Counted from the stretch's first letter, positions 37,001-50,363 are shown. The stretch is DNA of 64,000 bases from Balanoglossus misakiensis (GCA_040954595.2 CM082590.2:4216001-4280000); one strand, 5' to 3'. A program made the numbers and translations. Notes: generated from the letters alone by a model not told the origin.

Positions 37001-38873
37001 TACAATGATTATGGCCACGTATTAACCTGGGGATTTACAGACAACTTTAAATACCCATGCATATACATTTAATACCTATGTCAAAATGCAGAGCTTGCAT
37101 CACCATATACTCCGATGCATCATTAAGCTTGCTTCACCATTTGCCCTGATGCAATGAATCAGATTAAATGTCACCGTTGTATTATCAATGTCAAATTACG
37201 GTGCTTTTGGACTTGTATTAACTCAGGGATTTACAGTAAACTTTTAATCCCCCTGTATACATTTTAAACCCTGGTGTCAAAGTTTAGTGATTGCATCACC
37301 ATTGACCCCGGTGCATCATCAAGCATTCTTCAGAATTTGCCCTGATGCAAGGAATTAGATTCAATATCACCCTTGCATTAGCAATTTTAAATTACAGTGC
37401 TTTTGGACATGTATTAACCTGGGGATTTACAGTCAACATTAAATACCCATGCACATGCATTAAATACCCATGTCACAATGCATAGCTTGCATCACCATCT
37501 ACACCAATGCATCATTAAGCTTGCTTAGCCATTTCCCCTAATGCAAAGAATTACATTCAATGTCACCATTTCATTAGCAATGTCATATTACATTGCTTTT
37601 GGACGCGTATTAACCCAGGGATTTGTAATCAACTTGAAATCCCCATATGCATTTAATACCCATGTCAAAGTGAACTGTTTGCATCACTATCTACTGTGAT
37701 GCATCATCAAGCCTGTATCGCCATTTACCCTGATGCATAGGATCACATTCAATGTCACCGTTGCATTAGCAATGTCAAATAAAATTGCTTTTGGCCACGT
37801 ATTAACCTAGGAATTTACAATCAACTTTAAATCCTCATATGCATAGTATTCCAATATCAATGTGAAGGGCTTGAAACACCATCTATCCTGATGCATCATC
37901 AAGCTTGCTTCACCATTTTCCCTGATGCAAAGAATCAGATTTAGTATCACGGTAGCATTAGCAATGTCAAATTACAGTGCCTATGGCCACGTATTAACCT
38001 CGGGATTTACGGACAACTTTAAATACCCATGCATATGCATTAAATACCTATGTCAAAGTGCAGAGCTTGCATCACCATCTATCCTGATGCATCATCAAGC
38101 TGCTTCGCCATTTGCCCTGATGCAAAGAATCACATTCAGCGTCACCATTTCATTAGCAATGTCAAATTACAGTGATTATGGCCACGTATTAACCTGGGGA
38201 TTTACAGACAACATTAAATACCCATGCATATACATTAAATACCTATGTCAAAGTGCAGAGCTTGCATCACCATCTACTCTGATGCATCATCAAGCTTGCA
38301 TCGCCATTCCCCCTAATGCAAAGAATCAGATTCAATGTCACCCTTGCATTAGCAATTTTAAATTACAGTGCTTTTGGACATGTATTAACCTAGGGATTTA
38401 CAGTCAACATTAAATACCCATGCACATGCATTAAATACCTATGTCAAAATGCATAGCTTGCATCACCATCTACTCCAATGCATCATTAAACTTTTAGCCA
38501 TTTCCCCTAATGCAAAGAATTACATTCAATGTCACCATTTCATTAGCAATGTCAAACTACAGTGCTTTTGGGTGCGTATTAACCCAGGGATTTGTAATCA
38601 ACTTGAAATCCCCATATGCATTTAATACCCATGTCAGAGTGAACTGTTTGCATCACTATCTACCGTGATGCATCATCAAGCCTGTATCGCCATTTACCCT
38701 GATGCATAGAATCAGATTCAATGTCACCGTTGCATTAGCAATGTCAAATAAAAGTGCTTTTGGCCATGTATTAACCTAGGGATTTACAATCAACTTTAAA
38801 TCCCCATATGCATTATATTCAAAAGTCAATGTGAAGGGCTTGAAACACCATCTATCCTGATGCATCATCACAT

Positions 38874-39621
38874 TTGCTTCACCATTTATCCATATTCAAT
38901 GTCACGCTTGCATTAGTAATTTTAAATTACAGTGCTTTTGGCCATGTATTAACCTCGGGATTTAGAGTCAACTTTAAATATCAATGCGCATGCATTAAAT
39001 ACCCATGTCAAAGTGAAGTGTTTGCATCACTATCTACCGGGATGCATCATCAAGCTTGCATCGCCATTTACCCTGATGCAAAGAATCAGATTCAATATCA
39101 TCGTTGCATTAGCAATGTCAAATAAAAGTGCTTTTGGCCATGTATTAACCTAGGGATTTACAATCAACTTTAAATCCCCATATGCATTATATTCAAAAGT
39201 CAATGTGAAGGGCTTGAAACACCATCTATCCTGATGCATCATCACATTTGCTTCACCATTTATCCATATTCAATGTCACGCTTGCATTAGTAATTTTAAA
39301 TTACAGTGCTTTTGGCCATGTATTAACCTCGGGATTTAGAGTCAACTTTAAATATCAATGCGCATGCATTAAATACCCATGTCAAAGTGAAGTGTTTGCA
39401 TCACTATCTACCGGGATGCATCATCAAGCTTGCATCGCCATTTACCCTGATGCAAAGAATCAGATTCAATATCATCGTTGCATTAGCAATGTCAAATTAC
39501 AGTGCTTATGGCCACGTATTAACCTGAGGATTTACAATCAACTTTAAATCCCCATATGCGTTATATTCCAATGTCAATGTGAAGGGCTTGAAACACCATC
39601 TATCATGATGCATCATCAAGC
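38874..39621 (+). repeat. 374 bp tandem pair within the satellite
   Basis: 'TTGCTTCACCATTTATCC' occurs at about 38874 and 39248, and the sequence between is nearly identical to the sequence that follows. A third, slightly different version sits at 34937. Confidence 0.85.
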
Positions 39622-39830
39622 TTGCTTCACAATTTACCCTGATGCAAGAATCAGATTTAGTGTCACGGTAGCATTAGCAATGTCAAATTACAGTGCTTTT
39701 GGCCACGTATTAACCTGGGGATTTACAGTCAACATTAAATACCCATGCACATGCACATTTCAGTCAACTTTTAGTATCCCTGTATGCATTTTAAACCCCG
39801 GTGTCAACGTTTAGTGATTAACTTCTTTGC

Positions 39831-40544
39831 TATTTAAACATTACATTTTGAGTAAAAGGGGTGAAATGGGATTAAAGTTTATAGTGACATATCGAAAAGA
39901 ATCTATTTCAATTCGTTCATTTCTGAAATATGATAATATGAATATGCATGTTTTATTCGCCATATATGAACACCAATGAAAAGCTATGTTTCCAGCTTAG
40001 GTATCGGTGGATTTGAACCACCTGACATCAGAAGACGCCTCCAGAATACCTTTAATTTGGTTGCATAATTTTCATGTGAATGTTCATAATATAGCGAGTG
40101 ATTAATCCCTAATTTATTGTTTTTGGGGGTGGGGGTGGGGGGGGGGGGAGTTCAAGTAGCATATCTTGCAGGCCAATTTGAAACAATGTGTCATGTGGTT
40201 AAACTGAAAGAAATGAACCAATATAGTTTCATTTCTTTTTGAAACAAGGTGTCATTTGGTTGAACAATGGGCCAGTCAAAATAGCATCTGCTAATTATGC
40301 ACACAATATTGTGATGGGTTAGTGGGTTAAGTTTACTTTTACCTTAGCATTATATAACACACTATCGTGTACATAATCTCGCAGAGCTCATTCACAATTG
40401 TTTTAAAATAAAGCAAGATAACTACATGTGTGATAACACATCTAATTTACGCGCCTAAAGGGCAGTTAAAAAACCTCATACCAATTACAAAAGAGGGAAA
40501 AAAAACTGTCCTCTCCTCCTCTCACCCCATGATCTAAGCTAAAT
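39831..40544. other. spacer right of the satellite
   Basis: No gene. It contains a G-rich tract at 40124-40151 (GGGGGTGGGGGTGGGG, then a long G run) with G-quadruplex potential, and a small duplication of 'gaaacaa.gtgtcat.tggtt' at about 40182 and 40242. Confidence 0.6.
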
Positions 40545-41290
40545 TTGGAATTTGGATGGGGTGGGGAGGTTAAGCTAACCTAACATTGTGCTAACATTTT
40601 CTGCATGTCTGTCGCGTACAATGTGTCGATGCGCGAATACAATCACGGGTACCGTTGCGAGAAATTCCACCGAATAACGATGCTGACGAGTATTATCTAT
40701 CTGAGAAATAATAGCATGTTATTCATAAATTATACACATTAACCAATGAATGAACCAACATGATTATTAGACCTTGGACACTTATTTAACATTTTATCAT
40801 TATTATACCCCTGTCATCATCATCAATATTAACACCCTTTTTATACTTAATATCACCATAAGCCATCACCACAATTATTAATCGTTATTATACCCTTGCA
40901 CAATTGTTACCCTTATTAAACCCGACACAGTTATTACTATTATTATACCCTTCTCATTCATATACCCATTATAACCTGTGTACACAAGCCATCATCATAT
41001 TATAAACCCGTTATACCTTTTTATACCACATTTGTTACCCTAATATTATTCCCTTCATACAAGCAACCGTTGTTACCCCTTTATAACCTGTGTACACTCA
41101 AATTTTACCATAAAACCATCATCACATTTGTAACCCTTTTATTAAACCAAATTCAAATTTGTTCACCGTTATTATACCATACACATTTCGGAACCTATTA
41201 TCATACCCTGCACAAAGCCATTGCTGTTAACCTAATTTTAAAACAAGTAATCACTACCAATTATTAACCCGATTTATTGGACTATTAAGT
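40545..41290 (+). repeat. dispersed block flanking the 195 bp satellite, right copy
   Basis: This is the partner of 25985-26640 in the same orientation, so the two copies bracket the satellite and its left-hand repeats. It ends in the same style of 'cattattataccc' phrases, here more extended. Confidence 0.8.
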
Positions 41291-41364
41291 TTTATATTAC
41301 GATCACCTCGTTTTGTACGTCTATATTACTCTATCTTATAATTTCGGTCAATAGGATATTATGT

Positions 41365-41990
41365 TGAAACTCCACTTCTCCATTCTTCCACTTCTCCATC
41401 CTTTAGGTTGACGCTCCATCCATCCATCCATCAAAGTTTATATTAGTAGGTTGACTATGGTTGACACTCCGCTCCATCCTCCCATCAAATTTTACGTTAG
41501 TTGGTTGATTATGGTGTTACCAGTGTGCCCTACAGGAAAGAAAAAGAGGAAAAAACAGAGAAAAAACTCCACTTCTCCATCCTTCCACTTCTCCATCCTT
41601 TAAGTTGACGCTCCGCGGCACCATCCATCCATCAAAGTTTATATTTTAGTAAGTTGACTATGGTTGACGCTCCGCTCCATCCATCCATCAAAGTTTATAT
41701 TAGTACGTTGACTATGGTTGACGCTCCGCTCCATTCATCCATCAAAGTTTATATTAGTAGGTTGACTATGGTTGACGCTCCCCTCCATCCATCCATCAAA
41801 GTTTATATTAGTAGGTTGACTATGGTTGACACTCCGCTCCATCCATCCATCAAATTTTACGTTAGTAGGTTGATTATGGTGTTACCATTGGGGCCTACAG
41901 GGAAAAAAAGAAAAAAAAGAGAAAAGAAGAGAAAAAAAGAAAGAAAGAAAGAAAGAGAGAGAGAAGGAGAAGAGTACCGGTGGGACCTAC
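41365..41990 (+). repeat. 54 bp minisatellite with purine tracts, two blocks
   Basis: Unit: TTGACTATGGTTGACGCTCC, then CCATCCATCCATCAAAGTTT and TATATTAGTA. Each block starts with CTCCACTTCTCCAT (41370; 41567), ends with a 'gtgttacca..g.gcctacagg' phrase, and is followed by an A/G-only tract (41530-41563; 41899-41975). The 122-codon frame at 41654-42022 encodes an 18-residue repeat (TMVDAPLHPSIKVYISRL) only because 54 is a multiple of three. Confidence 0.9.
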
Positions 41991-43507
41991 AAAAAAAAAG
42001 AATGAAAGAATTAAATGCATGAAATCAATGATAATAATAGGATTAATTTGGCAAGCCAGCCCAACCCAACATACTGCGGGTCAAGGGGTACATATGGTCA
42101 ATTAATGAAAAAAAAATAAAGTGCAACAAACATTGGCTAGGTCAAAGCAGTTCCTATGGATACCAGAGAGTGCCAATGCTGTATCTGCTATGTATATAGG
42201 AAAGCAGATCAAAGGTCACCAAGAGCTCACCCAAAATTGTCAACAAATTTTTCTTCCAAAATGATCAGTGTAAAATGAAAAACAAGACTTCTGGCTCTAT
42301 TGGTTAACCTGGTAATTAGGTGTTCCAGCCCTCAAAATTTGAAGGCGTTATCTGCTGTGCATGCCAAGGCAGGGAAAATAGGTTAAAGGTAACCAAAGCT
42401 AACAAAAATGTCAGAAAAAAATGTGATCGCATACTGGTGAATGTTCAAGAAAACCCAGACTCAAAGCTTCATTATCTAGTCTACAATTACGTAAGCACAT
42501 ATTTATAAGGTTATCATTGGTCAAGAAATTCAGCAAAAAAATTAAGTCCAATAGTAGAGCATGTTCATAAAAAATTCAACCTGTAACAATATGGGTAAGC
42601 TCAGCATTAGATATTCACATATTTAATAAGCTCAACATTGGTCCAGTGGATTCCAAATGTAACAAAAAAGCTAAGTCCCATACTTGTCCATATACATCAA
42701 AAACCAAACCTCTAGTGCTATTAGTCTAGTCGCCATAAGATATTCAGAAAAGAATACAGGTGCCAAACTTAGGACAAAGTTCAATGCCAATATTATCAAA
42801 AAATTTGGGTTATGTCCTGGCAGCAGTACTATTCGTGTGAAAAATAAATCATCACTGTTTTGCTTTTCAACAAGAGGCATATCCACGAATAATTAAGTTC
42901 TGAAAAAAAATGGATCAAAGTACATGCGAAAGTTGCCAAAAAATGCAACGTATTCTGGTCATATGGTGACTCATATCTATAAAAAGAATTGGTGTGCAAT
43001 CAAAGTTTTTAATCGGAATTCATAAAATCCAATTTGGCTTCAATAAACTTTAATTAAGTTCTGAAAGATCTGGATCAAAAGACAAATGAAAGTTGCCTAA
43101 AAATTTGTATTATTAAGTGTTGAAAAAACTGGATTAAAGGACATGTGCAATATGCCAAAAATGGTAACATATTCTGGTCATATAGTGAGTCATATACATA
43201 TAAATAATGTTTGTGCTATCAATGAGTAGGCCATAAATAGGAAATCTTAGTTTTAAATCGTTGTTCAGAAAATCCAATTTGGCTCCAATAAGGTTTAACC
43301 AATCACAATTCACTTGAAAACTTGATTAGAAAAAGTGTTTTAATGATATTTTTCAAAAATCTAATAAGGAATTCTAAGTCACATGACTACTAGCAATATT
43401 ACAGTCAAACTTTGAACTGCACAGTATATTCGAACTTGATTGTCACTGTAGTTTTTGAAAAGAACTGTCATCTTTTAAAGGTTATCAGAAAATCCATTAT
43501 GGCCACC

Positions 43508-43657
43508 ATGAAGAAGACAATTAAAGGAACATGCAGCATTACAGGGACCAAAGCAGTTAGCATGGTTCCAACAGAAAGCAAACTCTGTATCTGTTGTGGA
43601 TGCTTAGAAATGGTAGGTAAGCCAGGGGTCACGGAAATTTGTGCCAACAAATTTTGA
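43508..43657 (+). other. unit small ORF 1, 49 codons, intact
   Basis: The start context is GCCACCATG. The peptide begins MKKTIKGT, contains KLCICCGCLEM and ends in CANKF. It is the most diverged member in its C-terminal half. The frame is also open upstream to 43412 in this copy only. Confidence 0.25.
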
Positions 43658-44404
43658 CATCAAACTGATCAGTGTTCAACAAAAAAACAGACCTTTATTC
43701 TCAATTGGTTAACTAGAAAAAGCTTATGTACACAACTTTTGTGTTAAAGTTTAATACTTTATTAGGTGTTTAAGGCCTAAAAATCTGAAGGCTGTATCTG
43801 CTGTGCAGGCCAGGTTATGGGAAAGTACATCAAAGGTCATTGCCAAAATTATCAAAATATTTGGGTTATGTCCTGGCAGCAGTAGTACTCTTTGAAAAAA
43901 ATCATGACTGTTGAGCTTTTTATCAAGAGCCATATCCACATAAAATTAAGTTATGGAATTACTGGATCAAAGGACATGCGAGAGTCACCAACAAATTGTT
44001 TAATCAAATACTGAAAAAAAACTGGATCAAAGAACATATGAAAGTTGTCAAAAAATGTAACATATTCTAGTCATATGGTGACTCGTATCCACAGAAAGAA
44101 TTTGTGTGCTTTCAATGAGTAGGATAAAAAAAGGAATTTTAGCTTTTAATCGGAGTTCAGAAAATCCAATTTGGCTCTGATAAGGTTAAACCAATCACAA
44201 TTCACTTGAAAACTTGATTAGAAAAAGATTTTCGTAATTTTTGAATGAGATTTTTAAAAAATCCAATAAGGCACCAAAAGTCACATGACCACTAATGATA
44301 TTTTATCAAACTTTCAACCGCACAGTAAATTAGAACTTGATTGGCCCTGTAGTTTATGAAAATGTCAACCTTTAAAGCTTATTAGAAAATCCAATATGGC
44401 CGCC

Positions 44405-44554
44405 ATGAAGAAGACAATTACAACTAAAAGTAGCATTGGAGGGACCAAGGTGTTAAGCATGGTTCCAACAGAAAGCAAAGGCTGTATCTATTGTGAATGC
44501 CTAGAAATGGTAAAGTATGCCAGAGGTGATGCAAAATGTGCCAACAAAATTTGA
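44405..44554 (+). other. unit small ORF 2, 49 codons, intact
   Basis: Start context GCCGCCATG; MKKTITTKSS; Cys cluster GCIYCECLEM; ends KCANKI. Confidence 0.25.
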
Positions 44555-44687
44555 TACCAAACTGATCAGTGTCCAACAAAAAGCAGACTTCTACGCTTTA
44601 TTGGTTAACTTTAAATAGCTCATATGCATAATTAGTGTGTTAAAGTGAACACATGCACTTCATTAGGTGTTCCAGTCCTCTAAATTT

Positions 44688-46612
44688 ACAAGTGACCTAT
44701 TGGTCAAATGAGCTCTGCTGACCTTAACAGTGTAACCTGGACAATGATATGAATACCCTAGGTTTTAATTCATAACAATTGTATTCTATTGAACAAAACC
44801 AAACATAGACATCACAAGTATTTATCCAAATTCAGCTTGATTCATTGCACTAAAGAAAGAAAGAATTGAATTCTAAAGAACAACATCAAAAGGAAGTACC
44901 AAGGTTCTAATTTGTATATTCATGACCCCATCAAAATTCCAATTAACAAAATCAGGTAGGGGCACCATACCACACATTCCTACCAATTTTCAGCTCCATC
45001 GTACATGTAGTTAGGGAGAAGAAGATTTTTTTACCAAAAATTTTATTTTTAGATCTAATTTGCATATTCATGACCCGATCAAATCCAAATTAACACAAGT
45101 GACCTATCGGTCAAAAGAGCTCTGCTGACTTTAACAGTGAAACCTATAGCTGGGCAATGATATGAATACCCTAGGTTTTAATCATAACAATTGTATTCTA
45201 TTAAACAAAACCAAACATAGACATCACAAGTATTTAATATCCACATTCAGCTTGATTCATTGTGCTAAAGAAAGAAAGAATTTATTCCTAAAGAACAACA
45301 TCAAAAGGAAGTACCAATGTTCTAATTTGCATATTCATGACACGATCAAAATTCCAATAAAACAAAATCAGGTAGGGGCACCATAACACACATTCTACCA
45401 AATTTCAACTCCATCGTAAATGTATTTAGGGAGAAGATTTTTTTACCAAAAATTCTATTTTTAGATCTAATTTGCATATTTATGACCCCATCATATCCAA
45501 ATTAGCAAAATCAGGTAGGGACACTATAACACACATTCCTACTAAATTTCAGCTCCATCGTACAAATAGTTAGGGAGAAGAAGATTTTTTACCAAAAATT
45601 ATATTTTTAGATCTAATTTACATATTCATGACCCGATCATATCCAAATTTATAAAATCAGGTAGGGGCATCATAACACACATTCCTACTATATTTCAGCT
45701 CCATCGTACATGTAGTTAGGGAGAAGAAAATTTTTGACCAAAAATTATATTTTTAGATCTAATTTGCATATTTATGACCCCATCAAATCCAAATTTACAA
45801 AATCAGGTAGGGGCACCATAACACACATTCCTACCAAATTTCAGCTCCATTGTACATGTAGTTATGGAGAAGAAGATTTTTTACCAAAATTCTATTTTTA
45901 GATCTAATTTGCATATTTATGACCCCATCAAATCCAAATTTACAAAATCAGGTAGGGGCACCATAACACACATTCCTGCCAAATTTCAGGTCCATTGCAC
46001 ATGTAGTTGTGGAGAAGAAGATTTTTACCAAAAGTTCTATTTTTAGATCTAATTTGCATATTCATGACCCCATCAAATCCAAATTAACAAAATCAGTTAA
46101 CCAAATTTCAGCTAAATATGCCCAGTTGTTTTAAAGAAGAAGATTGAAATACAAAAAGTTGACGGACGACGGACGACGGACGACAGACGACAGACGACGG
46201 ACAACGGACGACGGACGGACACTTATCAACCTACTGCTACAGCTCGGCTGACACAAGTGACAGCAGAGCTAAAAATCAGGTAGGGACACCATAACACACA
46301 TTCCTACCAAATTTCAGCTCCATCGGACATGTAGTTAGGGAGAAGAAGATTTTTTTACTAAAATTTTTATTTTTAGATCTAATTTGCATATTCATGACCC
46401 GATCAAATCCAAATTAACAAAATCAGGTAGGGACACTATAACACACATTCCAACCAAATTTCAGCTAAATATGCCAAGTAGTTTTATAGAAGAAGATTGA
46501 AATACCAAAAGTTGACGGACGACGGATGACGGATGACGGACGACAGACGACGGACAGACATTTATCAACCTACTGCTACAGCTCGGCTGACACAAGTGAC
46601 AGCAGAGCTAAT
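44688..46612 (+). mobile_element. inserted module 1 (1.9 kb), recurrent insert of the macrosatellite
   Basis: It interrupts the unit string CTCTAAATTT / AAAAGCTGTATCTG. It begins ACAAGTGACCTATTGGTC and ends in a hairpin-forming AGCTCGGCTGACACAAGTGA followed by CAGCAGAGCTAAT. Inside are ~146 bp tandem repeats (core CACCATAACACACATTCC and TCTAATTTGCATATTCATGA) and GACGGAC-type minisatellites at 46160-46224 and 46513-46562. Each minisatellite is followed by the terminal hairpin sequence, so the terminus is present twice. No protein-coding capacity is evident. Central tandem arrays plus a terminal hairpin recall Helitron/Helentron-derived non-autonomous elements of invertebrates; this is an inference. 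Confidence 0.6.
46160..46224 (+). repeat. GACGGAC minisatellite
   Basis: About nine 7 bp ACGGACG-type units with occasional ACAGACG variants. Sister tracts are at 46513-46562, 51280-51341, 51778-51832 and 61878-61915, with differing lengths. Confidence 0.95.
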
Positions 46613-47227
46613 AAAAGCTGTATCTGCTGTGCATGCCAAGTTTTGGAAATGTAGATCAAGGGTCATTGCCAAAATTATCAAAATATTTGGGTTATGTCCT
46701 GCCAGAGTAGTACTCATGTGAACAAAATCATGACTGTTGTGCTTTTTAACAAGAGACATATCAATGTACAATTAAGTTCTGAAAGATCTTGATCAAAGGG
46801 AAAATGAAAGTTGCAAAAAATTGTATAATTAAGTGTTAAACAAAGGATCAATGGACATGTGAAAGTTGACAAATTTTTTTAACATTCTGGTCTTATGTTG
46901 ACTCTATCCATAAAAAGGCTTGGTGTGCTATCATTCAGTAGCCTACAAATAGGAAATTTTAGTTTTTAATCGGAGTTCAGAAAATCCAATTAGGCTTCAA
47001 TAAGGTTTAACCAATCACAATTTACGCGAAAGCTTGATTAAAAAAAGATTTTGGAAATTTTTCATGGTATTTTTCAAAAATCCATAATAAATCCAAATTC
47101 ACATGAACACTAACAATATTATTTTAAAAAATTGGAACGTACAGTAAATTAGAACTTGATTGGCCTTGTAATTTTTGAAAAAAAATGTCAACTTTTAAAG
47201 GTTATCAGAAAATCCAATATGGCCACC

Positions 47228-47335
47228 ATGAAGAAGACAATTAAAAGAACATGCAGCATCACAGGGGCCAAAGCAGTTAGCATGGTTCCAACAGAAAGCA
47301 AACTCTGTATCTGTTGTGGATTCTTAGAATGGTAG
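47228..47335 (+). other. unit small ORF 3, truncated to 35 codons
   Basis: One A is missing in GAAATGG (GAATGG here), bringing a TAG into frame at 47333-47335. The same deletion is shared by the members at 52500, 54551 and 62586, so these four units form one lineage. Confidence 0.25.
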
Positions 47336-47457
47336 GTAAGCCAGAGGTCACGGAAATTTGTGCCAACAAATTTTGATATCAAACTGATATCAAACTGATA
47401 AGTGTCCAACAAGAACCAAACTTCTAAGCTCAATTGGTTAACTTTAAATAGGATTTA

Positions 47458-49622
47458 AGTAGATCATGGCCAAAATTATCAAAATATTTGGGTTATGTCC
47501 AGGCAGCAATAGTACTCATGTGTACAAAATCATGACTGTGGTGCTTTTTAACAAGAGACATATCCAAGTAGATCAAGGGTCATGGCCAAAATTATCAAAA
47601 TATTTGGGTTATGTCCTGGCAGCAATAAAACTCATGTGAACAAAATCATGACTGTTGTGCTTTTTAACAAGAGACATATCCAAGTAGATCAATGGTCATT
47701 GCCAAAATTATCAAAATATTTGGGTAATGTCCTGGCAGCAATAAAACTCATGTGAACAAAATCATGACTGTTGTGCTTTTTAACAAGAGACATATCCAAG
47801 TAGATCAAGGGTCATTGCCAAAATTATCAAACTATTTGGGTTATGTCCTGGCAGCAATAAAACTCATGTGAACAAAATCATGACTGTTGTGCTTTTTAAC
47901 AAGAGACATATCCAAGTAGATCAAGGGTCATTGCCAAAATTATCAAAATATTTGGGTTATGTCCTGGCAGCAATAAAACTCATGTGAACAAAATCATGAC
48001 TGTTGTGCTTTTTAACAAGAGACATATCCAAGTAGATCAAGGGTCATTGCCAAAATTATCAAACTATTTGGGTTATGTCCTGGCAGCAATAAAACTCATG
48101 TGAACAAAATCATGACTGTTGTGCTTTTTAACAAGAGACATATCCAAGTAGATCAAGGGTCATTGCCAAAATTATCAAAATATTTGGGTTATGTCCTGGC
48201 AGCAATAAAACTCATGTGAACAAAATCATGACTGTTGTGCTTTTTAACAAGAGACATATCCAAGTAGATCAAGGGTCATTGCCAAAATTATCAAAATATT
48301 TGGGTTATGTCCTGGCAGCAATAAAACTCATGTGAACAAAATCATGACTGTTGTGCTTTTTAACAAGAGACATATCCAAGTAGATCAAGGGTCATTGCCA
48401 AGATTATCAAAATATTTGGGTTATGTCCAGGCAGCAATAGTACTCATGTGAACAAAATCATGACTGTTGTGCTTTTTAACAAGAGACATATCCAAGTAGA
48501 TCAAGGGTCATTGCCAAAATTATCAAAATATTTGGGTTATGTCCTGGCAGCAATAAAACTCATGTGAACAAAATCATGACTGTTGTGCTTTTTAACAAGA
48601 GACATATCCAAGTAGATTAAGGGTCATCGCCAAAGTTATCAAAATATTTGGGTTATGTCCTGGCAGCGACAAAACTCATGTGAACAAAATCATGACTGTT
48701 GTGCTTTTTAACAAGAGACATATCCAAGTAGATCAAGGGTCATGGCCAAAATTATCAAAATATTTGGGTTATGTCCTGGCAACAATAAAACTCATGTGAA
48801 CAAAATCATGACTGTTGTGCTTTTTAACAAGAGACATATCCAAGTAGATCAAGGGTCATTGCCAAAATTATCAAAATATTTGGGTTATGTCCAGGCAGCA
48901 ATAGTACTCATGTGAACAAAATCATGACTGTTGTGCTTTTTAACAAGAGACATATCCAAGTAGATCAAGGGTCATTGCCAAAATTATCAAAATATTTGGG
49001 TTATGTCCAGGCAGCAATAGTACTCATGTGAACAAAATCATGACTGTTGTGCTTTTTAACAAGAGGCATGTCCAAGTAGATCAAGGGTCATTGCCAAAAT
49101 TATCAAAATATTTGGGTTATGTCCAGGCAGCAATAGTACTCATGTGAACAAAATCATGACTGTTGTGCTTTTTAACAAGAGACATATCCAAGTAGATCAA
49201 GGGTCATTGCCAAAATTATCAAAATATTTGGGTTATGTCCAGGCAGCAATAGTACTCATGTGAACAAAATCATGACTGTTGTGCTTTTTAACAAGAGACA
49301 TATCCAAGTAGATCAAGGGTCATTACCAAGATTATCAAAATATTTGGGTTATGTCCTGGCAGCAATAAAACTCATGTGAACAAAATCATGACTGTTGTGG
49401 CTTTTAACAAGAGACATATCCAAGTAGATCAAGGGTCATTGCCAAAATTATCAAAATATTTGGGTTATGTCCTGGCAGCGATAAAACTCATGTGAACAAA
49501 GTCATGACTGTTGTGCTTTTTAACAAGAGACATATCCAAGTAGATCAAGGGTCATTGCCAAAATTATCCAAATATTTGGGTTATGTCCTGGCAGCAGTAG
49601 TACTCTTTGAACAAAATCATGA
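47458..49622 (+). repeat. 116 bp array 1, about 19 copies
   Basis: Unit core is TATTTGGGTTATGTCC(T/A)GGC, GAACAAAATCATGACTGTTG, AGACATATCCAAGTAGATCA. Spacing is measured at 47811, 47927 and 48043. Two main monomer types alternate in blocks: AATAAAACTC with TCCTGG, and AATAGTACTC with TCCAGG. The right end is abruptly joined to 'cttaagttatgg', lacking about 50 bp present after other arrays. Confidence 0.95.
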
Positions 49623-50080
49623 CTTAAGTTATGGAATTACTGGATCAAAGGACATGCGAGAGTCGCCAACAAATTGTTTAATCAAATACTGAAAAAAAAC
49701 TGGATCAAAGAACATATGAAAGTTGTCAAAAAATGTAACATATTCTAGTCATATGGTGACTCGTATCCACAGAAAGAATTTGTGTGCTTTCAATGAGTAG
49801 GATAAAAAAGGAATTTTAGCTTTTAATCGGAGTTCAGAAAATCCAATTTGGCTCTGATAAGGTTAAACCAATCACAATTCACTTGAAAACCTGATTAGAA
49901 AAAGATTTTCGTAATTTTTGAATGAGATTTTTAAAAATCCAATAAGGCACCAAAAGTCACATGACCACTAATGATATTTTGTCAAACTTTCAACCGCACA
50001 GTAAATTAGAACTTGATTGGCCCTGTAGTTTATGAAAATGTCAACCTTTAAAGCTTATTAGAAAATCCAATATGGCCGCC

Positions 50081-50230
50081 ATGAAGAAGACAATTACAAC
50101 TAAAAGTAGCATTGGAGGGACCAAGGTGTTAAGCATGGTTCCAACAGAAAGCAGAGGCTGTGTCTGTTGTGAATGCCTAGAAATGGTAAAGTACGCCAGA
50201 GGTGATGCAAAATGTGCCAACAAAATTTGA
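50081..50230 (+). other. unit small ORF 4, 49 codons, intact
   Basis: It has the same lineage as ORF 2, with changes in the Cys cluster (RGCVCCECLEM). Confidence 0.25.
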
Positions 50231-50363
50231 TACCAAACTGATCAGTGTCCACCAAAAAGCAGACTTCTACGCTTTATTGGTTAACTTTAAATAGCTCATA
50301 TACATAATTATTGTGTTAAAGTTAACACATGCGCTTCATTAGGTGTTCCAGTCCTCTAAATTT

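Larger units (their letters stand above)
29693..39830 (+). repeat. ~195 bp satellite array, about 50 monomers
   Basis: The recurring core runs through CAAATTACAGTGCTTTTGG, GTATTAACCTGGGGATTTAC, CTTTAAATCCCCATATGC, CACCATCTATCCTGATGCAT and GATGCAAAGAATCAGATT. Anchor positions 32405, 32600, 32796, 32992, 33184, 33380 and 33576 give periods of 192-196. Most monomers contain the palindrome TGATGCATCA. Larger blocks recur at offsets of about 2412 bp (33081 to 35493; 33893 to 36305), 1426 bp (35493 to 36919) and 374 bp (38874 to 39248), showing irregular higher-order duplication. Open frames up to 175 codons (e.g. 32336-32863) arise because 195 is divisible by three. Confidence 0.95.

Noticed and set aside
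41654-42022. A repeat protein from the 54 bp minisatellite
   Set aside because: The frame is a by-product of an 18-codon period and ends in a purine simple repeat.
47458-49622. 116 bp repeats as a CRISPR array
   Set aside because: Whole monomers repeat without unique spacers, there are no cas genes, and the context is eukaryotic.
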